DNA from: Janthinobacterium psychrotolerans
Lineage (GTDB): Bacteria > Pseudomonadota > Gammaproteobacteria > Burkholderiales > Burkholderiaceae_D
Reading direction: 5' to 3'
Assembly (NCBI RefSeq): GCF_001677885.1
Contig: NZ_LOCQ01000051.1
Coordinates: forward strand, 124,001 to 188,000
Length of the DNA: 64,000 nucleotides
In this document: positions 45,396-54,462 of the stretch, piece by piece
How the letters are laid out: every line of letters begins with the position of its first letter
Numbering within the stretch: the first letter of the stretch is position 1
Notes under the pieces: generated by a model
Databases searched by the model: none
The model's input: the letters and a program-made list of their open reading frames with translations, nothing else
What the model was told of the DNA's origin: nothing
Program-made: the position numbers and the translations under genes

Positions 45396-46173
45396 AATTC
45401 TGCGGCATGAAACCGAGGGTCACGGAAATCTGGTTGGCCGTTTCCACCAGGTCTTCCAGCCACTCGTCCTGCAGGCGGTCGGCCGGCGCCGAGATCGACA
45501 GGCCGGCGATCAGCTTGCCGGAATCGTCGCGGATGCCGGCCGCCATGCAGCGCACGCCCAGTTCCAGCTCTTCATTGTCACGCGCATAGCCGTTCTGGCG
45601 CACCTGGCTCAGTTCGCGTTCGAGCTTGAGCAGATCCGTGATCGAATTCTTGTTGTGGCCAGCCAGGCCCGTGCGCGTGGCATAGGCGCGGATCGCCTTC
45701 GGTTCGTCGACCGACAAAAACAGCTTGCCGGTCGATGTCAGGTGCAGCGGCCCGCGTCCGCCGATGGCGCGCACCACCTGCATGCCGGAACGCTCGGAAA
45801 AAGCGCGGTCGATATACACGATCTCGTCGCCCTGGCGTACCGACAGGTTGATGGTCTGCTGGGTTTTCTTGTGCAGCTGGCGCATGAAGTCCAGCGCCGC
45901 TTCGCGCACGCTGAGGCGGCTTTTCACAACATTGCCCAGTTCCAGCAGGCGCATGCCCAGGCGGTAAGTGCCGGGCTCGATGCGGTCGACAAAGCGCGTC
46001 AGCACCATGTCATTCAGGATGCGGTGGGCGGTGGAGGGATGCAGGCCCGAGACTTTTGACAATTCCTTCAGGCTGACCGGGTCCGTATATTTGGCCAGTG
46101 CGTCGAGCAGCGCGACCATGCGCTCGATCACCTGTATCGTCGTCTTGGTCGTTGCGACGGGTTCAATTTTCAT
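45394..46173 (-). CDS. IclR-family transcriptional regulator
   Basis: 259 residues. N-terminal winged helix (about 14-75: VIERMVALLDALA, SLKELSKVSGLHPSTAHRIL, the DNA-recognition helix) and C-terminal IclR effector domain (YIDRAFSERSGMQVVRAIGG, LHLTSTGKLFLS, ARDNEELELGVRCMAAGI). IclR proteins repress or activate catabolic genes; no such target is next to it. Its own promoter lies within the dgkA intergenic space. Confidence 0.93.
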   Translation of the reverse strand: MKIEPVATTKTTIQVIERMVALLDALAKYTDPVSLKELSKVSGLHPSTAHRILNDMVLTRFVDRIEPGTYRLGMRLLELGNVVKSRLSVREAALDFMRQLHKKTQQTINLSVRQGDEIVYIDRAFSERSGMQVVRAIGGRGPLHLTSTGKLFLSVDEPKAIRAYATRTGLAGHNKNSITDLLKLERELSQVRQNGYARDNEELELGVRCMAAGIRDDSGKLIAGLSISAPADRLQDEWLEDLVETANQISVTLGFMPQN

Positions 46174-46325
46174 GATGGATTTGGTGCGATGCAGTATTCA
46201 TGCCGTACTTTATACCATGATGTGAAAGAGGGGAATGGCCGCTGTGGCTTTGCAGGAAAAATTGTCACATTCCTACGGTGCCAAGGCATAATCAGACTCC
46301 TACATCGGCCAGAACACGAAAATCC

Positions 46326-46709
46326 ATGCAACCAGTAAATGAATTCAAAAGCAAAAGTGGCTTGAAACGTATCTTTTCCGCGTTTTTTTATTCCCTCGAC
46401 GGCCTGAAAGCGGCCTGGCGCGGCGAACATGCGTTCCGCCAGGAACTGGGCCTGTTCGTGGCCGGCACGGTGGTCGCCTTGCTGCTGCGCGTGTCCGCGT
46501 TTGAAAAGCTGGTGCTGATCGGCGTGTTGCTGCTGGTGCTGATTGTCGAACTGATCAATTCCGCGCTGGAAGCCGTGGTCGACCGCATTTCGCTCGAGCG
46601 CCACGACCTGTCGAAGAACGCCAAGGATTTCGGCAGCGCCGCCGTGCTGCTGACCTGCCTGCTGGCCTTCGCCACCTGGGCGGTGGTGCTGTTCAACCGT
46701 TTTTATTGA
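46326..46709 (+). CDS. dgkA: Diacylglycerol kinase
   Basis: 127 residues. Small integral-membrane kinase with three spans. After a basic amphipathic start (SKSGLKRIFSAFFYSLDGLK) come RGEHAFRQELGLFVAGTVVA, then the family signature VELINSALEAVVDRISLERH and KNAKDFGSAAVLLT. Phosphorylates diacylglycerol in phospholipid turnover. The ATG at 46326 (MQPVNEF) is preferred over 46278. Monocistronic. Confidence 0.95.
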   Translation: MQPVNEFKSKSGLKRIFSAFFYSLDGLKAAWRGEHAFRQELGLFVAGTVVALLLRVSAFEKLVLIGVLLLVLIVELINSALEAVVDRISLERHDLSKNAKDFGSAAVLLTCLLAFATWAVVLFNRFY

Positions 46710-46756
46710 CCGCAACCATCTCCTTGATGGCCCTTCATATGCGGAAAACGCATATC

Positions 46757-46791
46757 AAATGGTGAAACGCTTCGTTCTCTTTATGATTACC
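46757..46791 (+). promoter_or_regulatory. Candidate CysB-type element upstream of sbp
   Basis: AAATGGTGAAACGCTTCGTT continues CTCTTTATGATTACC. The 16-bp core TTCGTTCTCTTTATGA (46771-46786) recurs, with two changes, at 49244-49259 before cysT, at an equivalent distance from the start codon (54 against 58 bp). Function inferred. Confidence 0.5.
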
Positions 46792-46839
46792 GTACCGTAA
46801 TCTGGTGGCTCTGAACGCTTAACCACACGGGGATCATCG

Positions 46840-47841
46840 ATGTTGTCGAAAAATATAATCATTGCCGCCGCCATCAGCGCCTTTGCCATCCTGCACACCG
46901 CGCAAGCCGCCGATATCACCTTGCTCAACGTCTCGTATGACCCGACGCGCGAGTTGTACCAGGACGTGAACACGGCGTTTGCCAAGGAATGGAAAGGCAA
47001 GACGGGCGACAACGTCAAGATCAAGCAATCGCATGGGGGTTCCGGCAAGCAGGCGCGCGCCGTGCTCGACGGCCTGGAAGCGGACGTGGTCACCCTGGCA
47101 CTGGCCTATGACATCGACGCCCTGGCCGAGCGCAAGCTGCTGGCGGCGGACTGGCAGAAGCGCTTGCAGCACAACAGCGCGCCTTACACCTCGACCATCG
47201 TCTTCCTGGTGCGCAAGGGCAATCCGAAAGGCATCAAGGACTGGAGCGACCTGGTCAAGCCTGGCGTGTCCGTGATTACGCCGAATCCGAAAACCTCGGG
47301 TGGCGCGCGCTGGAATCACCTGGCAGCCTGGGGCTATGCGCTGCGCCAGCCGGGCGGCAACGAAGCCAAGGCGAAAGAATTCCTCGGCAAGCTGTACAAA
47401 AACGTGCCGGTGCTGGACTCGGGCGCGCGCGGCGCCACCACCACGTTCGTCGAGCGCGGCATCGGCGACGTGCTGATCGCCTGGGAAAACGAGGCCTATC
47501 TGGCCGTCAAGGAGCTGGGTCCGACCAAGTTCGACATCGTCACCCCGTCCATCAGCATCCTGGCCGAGCCGCCGGTGGCCGTGGTCGACAAGGTGGTCGA
47601 CAAGCGCGGCACGCGCAAGGTGGCGGAAGCTTACCTGCAATACCTGTACACGGATGAGGCGCAAGACATTATCGCGAAGAACTACTACCGTCCCGCCACC
47701 GCCAAGGCGGCGCAGAAATACGCCAGCCAGTTTGCCAAGGTCAATCTGTTCACCATCGACCAGGTCGGCGGCTGGACGGCGGCGCAGAAGGCGCACTTTG
47801 CCGACGGTGGCATTTTTGACCAGATCTACCAACCGAAGTAA
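46840..47841 (+). CDS. sbp: Sulfate/thiosulfate-binding periplasmic protein
   Basis: 333 residues. Signal peptide ([18 protein letters not shown]), then the sulfate-binding family pattern: [17 protein letters not shown] (sulfate-site start), [40 protein letters not shown], and [16 protein letters not shown]. It is the receptor for the CysTWA importer, although here it is 1.5 kb from cysT with two unrelated-looking genes and a terminator in between. Confidence 0.95.
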   Translation: MLSKNIIIAAAISAFAILHTAQAADITLLNVSYDPTRELYQDVNTAFAKEWKGKTGDNVKIKQSHGGSGKQARAVLDGLEADVVTLALAYDIDALAERKLLAADWQKRLQHNSAPYTSTIVFLVRKGNPKGIKDWSDLVKPGVSVITPNPKTSGGARWNHLAAWGYALRQPGGNEAKAKEFLGKLYKNVPVLDSGARGATTTFVERGIGDVLIAWENEAYLAVKELGPTKFDIVTPSISILAEPPVAVVDKVVDKRGTRKVAEAYLQYLYTDEAQDIIAKNYYRPATAKAAQKYASQFAKVNLFTIDQVGGWTAAQKAHFADGGIFDQIYQPK

Positions 47842-47900
47842 TCGCGACAGGCAGGCGCAAGCCTGCCCCACTTGATTGCATTGATCGCAAGGGAAGCATC

Positions 47901-48467
47901 ATGGCGCTGCGCAGCTTTTCGGATTACCGGGTACTGATCGTGCCGGGCTTGCATAACAGCGGTCCCGAGCATTGGCAGAGCCGCTGGCAGCGCCTGTATC
48001 CGCAGTTCGAACGGGTCGAGCAGGACGACTGGGAACAGCCCGACCTGGCGGCCTGGTCGGCCAGGCTGGACCGGGCGCGGCGCGAAGACAGCCGTCCGAC
48101 CCTGATCGTCGCCCACAGCTTCGGCTGCCTGACGACGGCCCATAGCCTGGCGCGCGATCCGCAGGGCGTGGCCGGCGTGCTGCTGGTGGGGCCGGCCGAC
48201 CCCGACAAATTCGGCGTGGCCGATCATTTGCCGCACAAGCGCCTGCCTTGTCCCGGCATCCTGATCGCCAGCCAGACCGATCCGTGGATGACGGCCGAAC
48301 ACGCGGCGCAGTGGGCAAGGCGCTGGAATTGCAAGTATATTGATGGCGGTGCGCTGGGCCATATCAACGCCGAGTCCCATCTGGGTGACTGGGTGTATGG
48401 CCAGGCGCAGCTGCAAACGCTGTTTGACCTGGCGCAAAGTAGCACGCGCCACCGTCATGCAGCCTGA
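47901..48467 (+). CDS. RBBP9/YdeN-type alpha/beta hydrolase
   Basis: 188 residues. Starts VLIVPGLHNSGPEHWQSRWQ, the standard start of the family, nucleophile in LIVAHSFGCLTTA (S73), an acid in ASQTDPWMT and a His in GALGHINAES. Serine hydrolases of this family have unknown or varied substrates. Lies 60 bp after sbp and before the peroxiredoxin gene, so it is probably part of a sulfur- or redox-linked operon, though that is position-based inference. Confidence 0.85.
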   Translation: MALRSFSDYRVLIVPGLHNSGPEHWQSRWQRLYPQFERVEQDDWEQPDLAAWSARLDRARREDSRPTLIVAHSFGCLTTAHSLARDPQGVAGVLLVGPADPDKFGVADHLPHKRLPCPGILIASQTDPWMTAEHAAQWARRWNCKYIDGGALGHINAESHLGDWVYGQAQLQTLFDLAQSSTRHRHAA

Positions 48468-48501
48468 TAGTCCAACCCTAAAACCTGTTGAGGAGATCAC
48501 G

Positions 48502-49140
48502 ATGACTTTACGCCTGGGCGATACCGCCCCCGACTTTGAACAAGACAGCTCGACCGGTCCAATCAAGTTCCACGAATGGGCCGGCGACTCGTGGGTGGTG
48601 CTGTTCTCCCACCCGGCCGACTTTACCCCTGTCTGCACTACCGAACTGGGCCTGACCGCCAAGCTGAAACCGGAATTCGACAAGCGCAACGTGAAAGCCG
48701 TGGCACTGTCGGTCGACGCGGCCGAATCGCACAAAAGCTGGATCAAGGATATCGAAGAGACGCAGAACACGGTGGTCGGTTTCCCCATCATCGCCGACGT
48801 CGACAAGAAGGTATCGGTGCTGTACGACATGATCCATCCGGAACAATCGGTGACCGCCACCGTGCGCTCGGTGTTCGTCATCGATCCGAACAAGAAAGTG
48901 CGCCTGATCCTCACGTACCCCTTGAGCACCGGCCGCAATTTCGATGAAATCCTGCGTGTCATCGACGCCCTGCAACTGACGGACGGCTACACGGTCGCCA
49001 CGCCAGGCAACTGGAAAGATGGCGATGACGTCATCATCCCGCTGCCGGTGCAGGACCCGGAAGTGATCAAGCAGAAATACCCGAAAGGCTATACGGCCGC
49101 AAAACCGTACTTGCGCCTGACGCCGCAGCCAAACAAATAA
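48502..49140 (+). CDS. 1-Cys peroxiredoxin (Prx6 family)
   Basis: 212 residues. Peroxidatic Cys C45 in HPADFTPVCTTELG; no other Cys is seen in the protein, so it is the 1-Cys type. Further family marks are PIIADVDKKVSVLYDMIHPE and FVIDPNKKVRLILTYPLSTG. Reduces H2O2 or organic/lipid hydroperoxides with an external thiol. Start at 48502 has AGGAGATCACG upstream. Followed by a strong terminator, so it ends the sbp-hydrolase-prx unit. Confidence 0.93.
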   Translation: MTLRLGDTAPDFEQDSSTGPIKFHEWAGDSWVVLFSHPADFTPVCTTELGLTAKLKPEFDKRNVKAVALSVDAAESHKSWIKDIEETQNTVVGFPIIADVDKKVSVLYDMIHPEQSVTATVRSVFVIDPNKKVRLILTYPLSTGRNFDEILRVIDALQLTDGYTVATPGNWKDGDDVIIPLPVQDPEVIKQKYPKGYTAAKPYLRLTPQPNK

Positions 49141-49157
49141 GTCAGCTGTTGCTGCTC

Positions 49158-49187
49158 AAAACGCACCTCGCCGGTGCGTTTTTTTTC
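49158..49187 (+). terminator. Intrinsic terminator between prx and cysT
   Basis: AAACGCACC / GGTGCGTTT stem with loop TCGCC and eight T. It separates the sbp-hydrolase-prx unit from cysTWA. Confidence 0.9.
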
Positions 49188-49230
49188 GCCCAACGGTTTA
49201 TCAGCTTATGTATGCATTTCCCATCTAAGC

Positions 49231-49261
49231 AAATGAGAAATGGTTCGTTCTTTTTATAACG
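49231..49261 (+). promoter_or_regulatory. Candidate CysB-type element upstream of cysT
   Basis: AAATGAGAAATGGTTCGTTC continues TTTTTATAACG. The 16-bp core TTCGTTCTTTTTATAA matches 14 of 16 positions of the element before sbp. Same layout relative to the start codon. Confidence 0.5.
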
Positions 49262-49316
49262 GTTGCATGTGAATATGGCGCCCTGTTACTCGAAAATGTA
49301 ATAAGAAGGGGTTTCT

Positions 49317-50177
49317 ATGTCTGCAGCAACACTAGCACCGGTCAAGGCGCGGGGTGCGCCGTTCCGGGTCATGCCCGGCTTCAAGCTGTCGCTGGGCTTT
49401 ACGCTGTTCTACCTGGCGCTGATCGTCCTGATTCCGCTGTCGGCGGTGTTCCTGAAGACCTTCACGATGACGTGGGAGGCGTTTTTCACAGCCGTCACTT
49501 CCGAGCGCGTGATGGCGTCCTATCGCCTGACGTTCGGCGCGTCGCTGATTGCCGCCTTGCTCAACGTCATCTTCGGCGGCATCCTGGCCTGGGTGCTGGT
49601 GCGCTACAAATTTCCCGGCAAACGCATTGTCGACGCCCTGGTCGACCTGCCGTTCGCCCTGCCGACGGCCGTGGCCGGCATTACCCTGACCGCGCTGTAC
49701 TCGTCGAACGGCTGGTTCGGCCAGTTTATCGAAGGCGTGCTGGGCATCAAGGTGGCGTTCACGCCGCTGGGCGTGGTGGTGGCGCTGACCTTTATCGGCC
49801 TGCCCTTTGTGGTGCGCACGGTGCAGCCGGTGCTGGAAGACGCGGAAAAAGAACTTGAAGAAGCGGCCGCCAGCCTGGGCGCCAATTCCCTGCAGACTTT
49901 TACGCGCGTTATCTTTCCGACCATCCTGCCGTCGCTGCTGACCGGCTTTGCGCTGGCCTTTGCGCGCGCCACCGGCGAATACGGTTCCGTCATTTTTATC
50001 GCCGGCAATATGCCGATGGTGTCGGAAATCACGCCGCTATTCATTATCACCAAGCTGGAGCAATACGACTACGCGGGCGCCACGGCGATTGCCGTCGTGA
50101 TGCTGGTGATCTCGTTTGTGCTGTTGTTGACGATTAACCTGCTGCAAGCGTGGACGCGCGGAAAGGGCCAGAAATAA
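49317..50177 (+). CDS. cysT: Sulfate ABC transporter permease CysT
   Basis: 286 residues with six membrane spans. Begins [20 protein letters not shown], loop [20 protein letters not shown], and the EAA motif [20 protein letters not shown]. Overlaps cysW by 1 bp. First gene of cysTWA-cysB; forms the importer with CysW and CysA. Confidence 0.95.
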   Translation: MSAATLAPVKARGAPFRVMPGFKLSLGFTLFYLALIVLIPLSAVFLKTFTMTWEAFFTAVTSERVMASYRLTFGASLIAALLNVIFGGILAWVLVRYKFPGKRIVDALVDLPFALPTAVAGITLTALYSSNGWFGQFIEGVLGIKVAFTPLGVVVALTFIGLPFVVRTVQPVLEDAEKELEEAAASLGANSLQTFTRVIFPTILPSLLTGFALAFARATGEYGSVIFIAGNMPMVSEITPLFIITKLEQYDYAGATAIAVVMLVISFVLLLTINLLQAWTRGKGQK

Positions 50178-51103
50178 TGAACACCAAAGTCTCCGCCATT
50201 GCCAATGTGGAAGATGCGCTGCCGACAGCGCGCCGCATCGCACCCGCCGCCGCTCCCGTGGTGCTGGAACCGTTGTGGGTACGCACGGTCCTGATCACCG
50301 TCGCGCTGCTGTTCCTGACCGCCTTTTTGATCGTACCGCTGGTGGCCGTGTTTGCCGAAGCGTTCAAGAAGGGCTGGGAAGCGTATGTGGCCGCGATTGT
50401 CGATCCGGACGCGATTTCCGCCATCAAGCTGACCCTGATCACGGCCGCCATTGCCGTGCCGCTGAACCTGGTGTTCGGCGTGGCCGCTTCCTGGTGCATC
50501 GCCAAGTTCGAGTTCCGCGGCAAAAGCATTCTGCTGACCCTGATCGACCTGCCGTTTTCCGTCTCGCCGGTGATTTCCGGCCTGATCTATGTGCTGATGT
50601 TCGGCGCCCAAGGCTGGTTCGGTCCGTGGCTGCAGGAACACGATATCAAGATTCTGTTCGCAGTGCCCGGCATCGTGCTGGCCACCATCTTCATTACGTT
50701 CCCGTTCGTCGCGCGCGAGCTGATTCCGCTGATGCAGTCGCAGGGCAGCGAAGAGGAAGAGGCGGCGCTGGTGCTCGGCGCCTCGGGCTGGAATACCTTC
50801 CGCCGCGTGACCTTGCCGAACATCAAGTGGGGCCTGCTGTATGGCGTGATTTTGTGCAATGCGCGCGCCATGGGCGAATTCGGCGCCGTGTCGGTGGTCT
50901 CTGGCCATATCCGCGGCGAAACCAACACCATGCCGCTGCAAGTGGAGATTCTGTACAACGAGTACAACTTCGCCGCCGCCTTTGCCGTGGCGTCCTTGCT
51001 GGCCCTGCTGGCGCTGGTGACCCTGGCCCTGAAAGCCTTTATTGAGTGGCGTTTGAACGAGAGCGACGCCGACGATTCCGCCTTACGTTCCACGGAGCAC
51101 TGA
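50177..51103 (+). CDS. cysW: Sulfate ABC transporter permease CysW
   Basis: 308 residues. After a 45-residue polar N-terminus come the spans ([20 protein letters not shown]), [20 protein letters not shown] and the EAA motif [19 protein letters not shown], then [20 protein letters not shown]. Start (ATG at 50177) overlaps the cysT stop by one base. Followed by cysA 1 bp later. Confidence 0.95.
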   Translation: MNTKVSAIANVEDALPTARRIAPAAAPVVLEPLWVRTVLITVALLFLTAFLIVPLVAVFAEAFKKGWEAYVAAIVDPDAISAIKLTLITAAIAVPLNLVFGVAASWCIAKFEFRGKSILLTLIDLPFSVSPVISGLIYVLMFGAQGWFGPWLQEHDIKILFAVPGIVLATIFITFPFVARELIPLMQSQGSEEEEAALVLGASGWNTFRRVTLPNIKWGLLYGVILCNARAMGEFGAVSVVSGHIRGETNTMPLQVEILYNEYNFAAAFAVASLLALLALVTLALKAFIEWRLNESDADDSALRSTEH

Positions 51104-51104
51104 C

Positions 51105-52175
51105 ATGACCATCGCAGTTAAAAACATCAACAAGCGTTTCGGCGATTTCGTCGCCCTCGACAATATCTCGCTGGACTTTCCCGCCGGCGAACTGACTGCG
51201 CTGCTGGGCCCGTCCGGCTGCGGCAAGACCACCTTGCTGCGCATTATCGCCGGCCTCGAACATCCGGACAGCGGCCAGGTGCTGCTCGACGCCGAAGATG
51301 CCTCGAACCGCCATGTGCGCGAGCGGCAGGTCGGCTTCGTGTTCCAGCACTACGCGCTGTTCAAGCACATGACGGTGTTTGAAAACGTGGCCTTCGGCCT
51401 GCGCGTGAAGTCGCGCAGCGAACGCCCGTCCGAGGACCAGATCCGCCGCAAGGTCAAGGATTTGCTGGAACTGGTGCAGCTCGACTGGCTGGCCGACCGT
51501 TACCCGCCGCAGTTGTCGGGTGGCCAGCGCCAGCGTATCGCGCTGGCCCGCGCGCTGGCGGTCGAGCCGCGCGTGCTGCTGCTCGACGAGCCGTTCGGCG
51601 CGCTCGACGCCAAGGTGCGCAAGGAACTGCGCCGCTGGCTGCGCCGCCTGCACGACGACCTGCATGTGACCAGCATTTTTGTGACGCACGACCAGGAAGA
51701 GGCGCTGGAAGTGGCCGACCAGGTGGTGCTGATGAACAAGGGCACGGTCGAACAGCTGGGCTCGCCAGAGCAGGTCTACAACCATCCGGCCTCGCCGTTT
51801 GTCTACGGCTTCCTCGGCAACGTCAACCTGTTCCATGGCCGCGTGCATGATGGCGTGATGGCCACCGGCGACGCCAGTTTCGATGTGCCCGATTATGCCG
51901 GTGTCAGCGACAGCAAGGGCACGGCCTATGTGCGGCCGCACGACCTGGAAATCGACCGCTATACGCCGGGCGCCGAAGGCATTGTCGTCAAACTGAGCCG
52001 CGCCCATGCGATCGGCCCGCTGGCCCAGCTGGACCTGCGGCGCGTCGATAACAGCGAACTGATCGAAGCGGTGATGTCGAACGAGCGTTACAGCCATCTG
52101 CAACTGAAAGAGGGCGAAACCCTGGTCGTGCGGCCGAAGCGTTTGCACGTCTTTGTCGAACCGACACGAACCTGA
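51105..52175 (+). CDS. cysA: Sulfate ABC transporter ATPase CysA
   Basis: 356 residues. Walker [13 protein letters not shown] (35-46), Q-loop [13 protein letters not shown], signature [15 protein letters not shown], Walker [12 protein letters not shown], switch His FVTHDQEEA; the C-terminal 100 residues form the TOBE-like domain ([14 protein letters not shown]). Start one base after the cysW stop. Confidence 0.96.
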   Translation: MTIAVKNINKRFGDFVALDNISLDFPAGELTALLGPSGCGKTTLLRIIAGLEHPDSGQVLLDAEDASNRHVRERQVGFVFQHYALFKHMTVFENVAFGLRVKSRSERPSEDQIRRKVKDLLELVQLDWLADRYPPQLSGGQRQRIALARALAVEPRVLLLDEPFGALDAKVRKELRRWLRRLHDDLHVTSIFVTHDQEEALEVADQVVLMNKGTVEQLGSPEQVYNHPASPFVYGFLGNVNLFHGRVHDGVMATGDASFDVPDYAGVSDSKGTAYVRPHDLEIDRYTPGAEGIVVKLSRAHAIGPLAQLDLRRVDNSELIEAVMSNERYSHLQLKEGETLVVRPKRLHVFVEPTRT

Positions 52176-52185
52176 TGGGAATGCC

Positions 52186-53118
52186 ATGAACTTTCAACAA
52201 TTGCGCTCGATCCGCGAGGCGGCGCGCCGCGGCTATAACCTGACGGAAGTGGCAAACGCGCTGTTTACGTCGCAGCCTGGCGTGAGCCGGCAGATCCGCG
52301 AACTCGAAGACGAGCTGGGCGTGGTCATTTTCGAGCGCAACGGCAAGCGGCTGACGGGCCTGACGGAGCCTGGCAAAGGTATTTTGAAAATCGTTGACCG
52401 GCTGCTGATCGAAGCGGAAAACCTGCAGCAGGCCAGCCTGGAATACAGCGGCCAGACCAGCGGCACCCTGTCGGTGGCCGCCACCCACACCCAGGCGCGC
52501 TATGCGCTGCCGAAAGTGGTGCAGGGCTTTCGCGCCGCGTTTCCCGAGGTGCGCATCGCGCTGCAGCAAAGCGCGCCCGAACATATCGCCGAATGGGTAT
52601 TGTCCGGCAAGACCGATATCGGCATCGCCACAGAAGGCCTGAGCCAGTTTCCCGATCTGGTGTCGTTCCCGTGCTACCGCTGGAGCCATCTGATCGTGGT
52701 GCCGGACGGCCACCCGCTGCTCGGGCACTCGCCGATCCGCCTGGAAGACCTGGCCAAATACCCCCTGATTACCTACGACAAGGGTTTTACGGGGCGCGGC
52801 CATATCGACGACGCGTTTGCCAAGGCAGGCGTGGCCACCGACATCATCCTCACCGCCATGGACTCGGACGTCATCAAGCAATACGTGGCGCTGGGACTGG
52901 GCGTGGGCATCGTCGCCTCGATGGCATTCGACCATGGCCGCGACCAGGGGCTGCGGGCGGTGGAAGCGTCGCATCTGTTTGCCACCAATACCACCCGCCT
53001 GGCCGTGCGCCGCGGCGCCTATCTGCGCGCCTATGCGTATGAATTCATCCTGCAGCTGGCGCCCGACCTGACGCGCGCCGATATCGACCGCGCCATGGGC
53101 GGCGAAGAAGCGCCGTAG
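52186..53118 (+). CDS. cysB: CysB-type LysR-family regulator
   Basis: 310 residues. Winged helix (about 1-60, MNFQQLRSIREAARRGYN, LTEVANALFTSQPGVSRQI) and a CysB-type effector domain (SVAATHTQARYALPKVVQGF, GIATEGLSQFPDL, FTGRGHIDDAF). CysB and its paralogue Cbl control cysteine and sulfonate sulfur genes in response to N-acetylserine/sulfate. Being directly behind cysA (10 bp) makes the sulfate-uptake genes its natural targets. CysB and Cbl are not separable by eye. Confidence 0.9.
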   Translation: MNFQQLRSIREAARRGYNLTEVANALFTSQPGVSRQIRELEDELGVVIFERNGKRLTGLTEPGKGILKIVDRLLIEAENLQQASLEYSGQTSGTLSVAATHTQARYALPKVVQGFRAAFPEVRIALQQSAPEHIAEWVLSGKTDIGIATEGLSQFPDLVSFPCYRWSHLIVVPDGHPLLGHSPIRLEDLAKYPLITYDKGFTGRGHIDDAFAKAGVATDIILTAMDSDVIKQYVALGLGVGIVASMAFDHGRDQGLRAVEASHLFATNTTRLAVRRGAYLRAYAYEFILQLAPDLTRADIDRAMGGEEAP

Positions 53119-53128
53119 GCGAATTTCT

Positions 53129-53707
53129 TCAGGCCGCCTTGCGGGTAAACAACCTGGCCGCCAGCAGCACGCCGGCCGCGCCCACGATCCAGGCGGTGCT
53201 GCTGCCGGAAAAGCCGATGGCGGTATTGGCGGCGATCTTGCCGGCCTGCGGCTTGAGCAGCGCCAGGCGGCGCTTGCTCATTTTCACGCCCAGCTCGCTC
53301 AAGCGCTCGCTGCCCAGCGCATTTTCCGCTTCCGGCAGCAGCACGGTTTCCTCCTCGGCCACATGGTGCAGCACATCGCGCATCAGTTCCAGCAGCAAGG
53401 CGTCGTGGCGCGCGCTGGCCGCATCGCAGGCGCGCAGTTCGCCAATCAGGCGGCGCATTTCCTGGTGCTCGGGCACGCTTTTTTGCAGCACTGGCAGGGC
53501 AGGGTTCAACTGGCGCATGCGCGGATAGAAAATCTCTTCTTCCAGGGTGGCGTGGATTTCCAGCGCGCTGCATATCGTGTCGGCCAGGGCCTTCTTGACG
53601 GCCGGCCTCTTGCTGCTCGTGTACTGGTGAAAGGTCAGCAGCACGTGGCTATGGTCGAAGCGGATCATGTCGGTAATCGACGGGCTCAGTTTGCTCAATG
53701 ACAGCAT
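53129..53707 (-). CDS. Hemerythrin HHE-domain protein with C-terminal membrane anchor
   Basis: 192 residues. HHE region about 15-145: MIRFDHSHVLLTFHQYT, LEIHATLEEEIFYPRM, SVPEHQEMRRLIGEL, MRDVLHHVAEEETVLLPEAE, giving the His/Glu ligands of a non-haem di-iron site. A basic linker leads to a C-terminal hydrophobic stretch (STAWIVGAAGVLLAARLF). Such proteins bind or sense O2 or NO; here probably membrane-attached. Start at 53707 has ACGGAGAAAGCC upstream. Convergent with cysB. Confidence 0.85.
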   Translation of the reverse strand: MLSLSKLSPSITDMIRFDHSHVLLTFHQYTSSKRPAVKKALADTICSALEIHATLEEEIFYPRMRQLNPALPVLQKSVPEHQEMRRLIGELRACDAASARHDALLLELMRDVLHHVAEEETVLLPEAENALGSERLSELGVKMSKRRLALLKPQAGKIAANTAIGFSGSSTAWIVGAAGVLLAARLFTRKAA

Positions 53708-53897
53708 GGCTTTCTCCGTAAGGGGATGGCCATTGATGATAGTCTGCCCTGATGCCTGTTCGCGCGATCGAACTGCGATGCTTCTGCGCTGGCGCAAGGC
53801 GCACTGCGAAAGTAGCAAGCTGGAGGGTGCACTGCTGACGGCACAGCCGGCCTTGAAGCCTTATGATGGTCTCTCCCTTCCACTGCAGAGGACCGAC

Positions 53898-54331
53898 ATG
53901 ATGGCTGCCATTCCCCAATTGACCCTCAACGATGGCCAGCGCCTGGCGCAGATCGGCTTTGGCACCTGGCCGCTGGACGACGCGCAGGCGCGCTACGACA
54001 ATGAGGCCAGGTGTCGAACGCGGCATCGCCGCCAGCGGCCTGCCGCGTTCCGAGGTGCAACTGACCAGCAAGCTGCGCGGCAGCGAACACGGTTTTGACA
54101 GCACCTGGCGCGCCTTTGTCCGCTTGCGCGAGGAAGGCCGCATCGGCTCGATCGGCGTGTCGAACTTCCAGCCGGCGCATATCGACCGGCTGTTGTCGGA
54201 AACTGGCGTGCTGCCGGCCGTCAACCAGATCGAGCTGCACCCCGACTTCACGCAAGCGGCGCTGCGCGCCTGGCATGCGCGCCAGGGCATCGTGATCGCG
54301 TCCTGGAGTCCGCTGGGGCGCGGCGCAATAC
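53898..54331 (+). pseudogene. Broken aldo/keto reductase gene
   Basis: Remnant of a 2,5-diketo-gluconate-reductase-type aldo/keto reductase. The start (AAIPQLTLNDGQRLAQIGFG) is intact, but about 20 residues are missing after PLDDAQA, an extra base at about 54009 shifts the frame between NEA and GVERGIAASG, a second in-frame stretch is missing between HGFDST and WRAFVRLREEGR (losing the catalytic His region), and the gene ends at IASWSPLGRG where the REP repeat begins. The catalytic Asp and His are lost, so it is not functional. Confidence 0.8.
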
Positions 54332-54335
54332 GAGC

Positions 54336-54443
54336 GGTAGGTCATGGCCAACAATGTTGTCGGATTACGCGCTTGCGCGCTAATCCGACGATCTTGTCGG
54401 GGCAGTAGGTCGGATTAGCGGCGGCACGCCGCGTAATCCGACA
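54336..54443. repeat. REP-type palindromic repeat, two hairpins (locus 2 of 3)
   Basis: Hairpin units CAATGTTGTCGGATTACGCG..CGCTAATCCGAC (about 54351-54390) and GTAGGTCGGATTAGCGGCGG..GCGTAATCCGAC (about 54405-54442). Same core as locus 1. It directly abuts the truncated end of the aldo/keto reductase remnant. Confidence 0.9.
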
Positions 54444-54462
54444 CCACCATTGCCAGAGATGA

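Noticed and set aside
45195..45410. 71-codon ORF between pbpG and the IclR gene
   Set aside because: It runs through a 120-bp imperfect palindrome and a terminator, has no ribosome site and no family resemblance.
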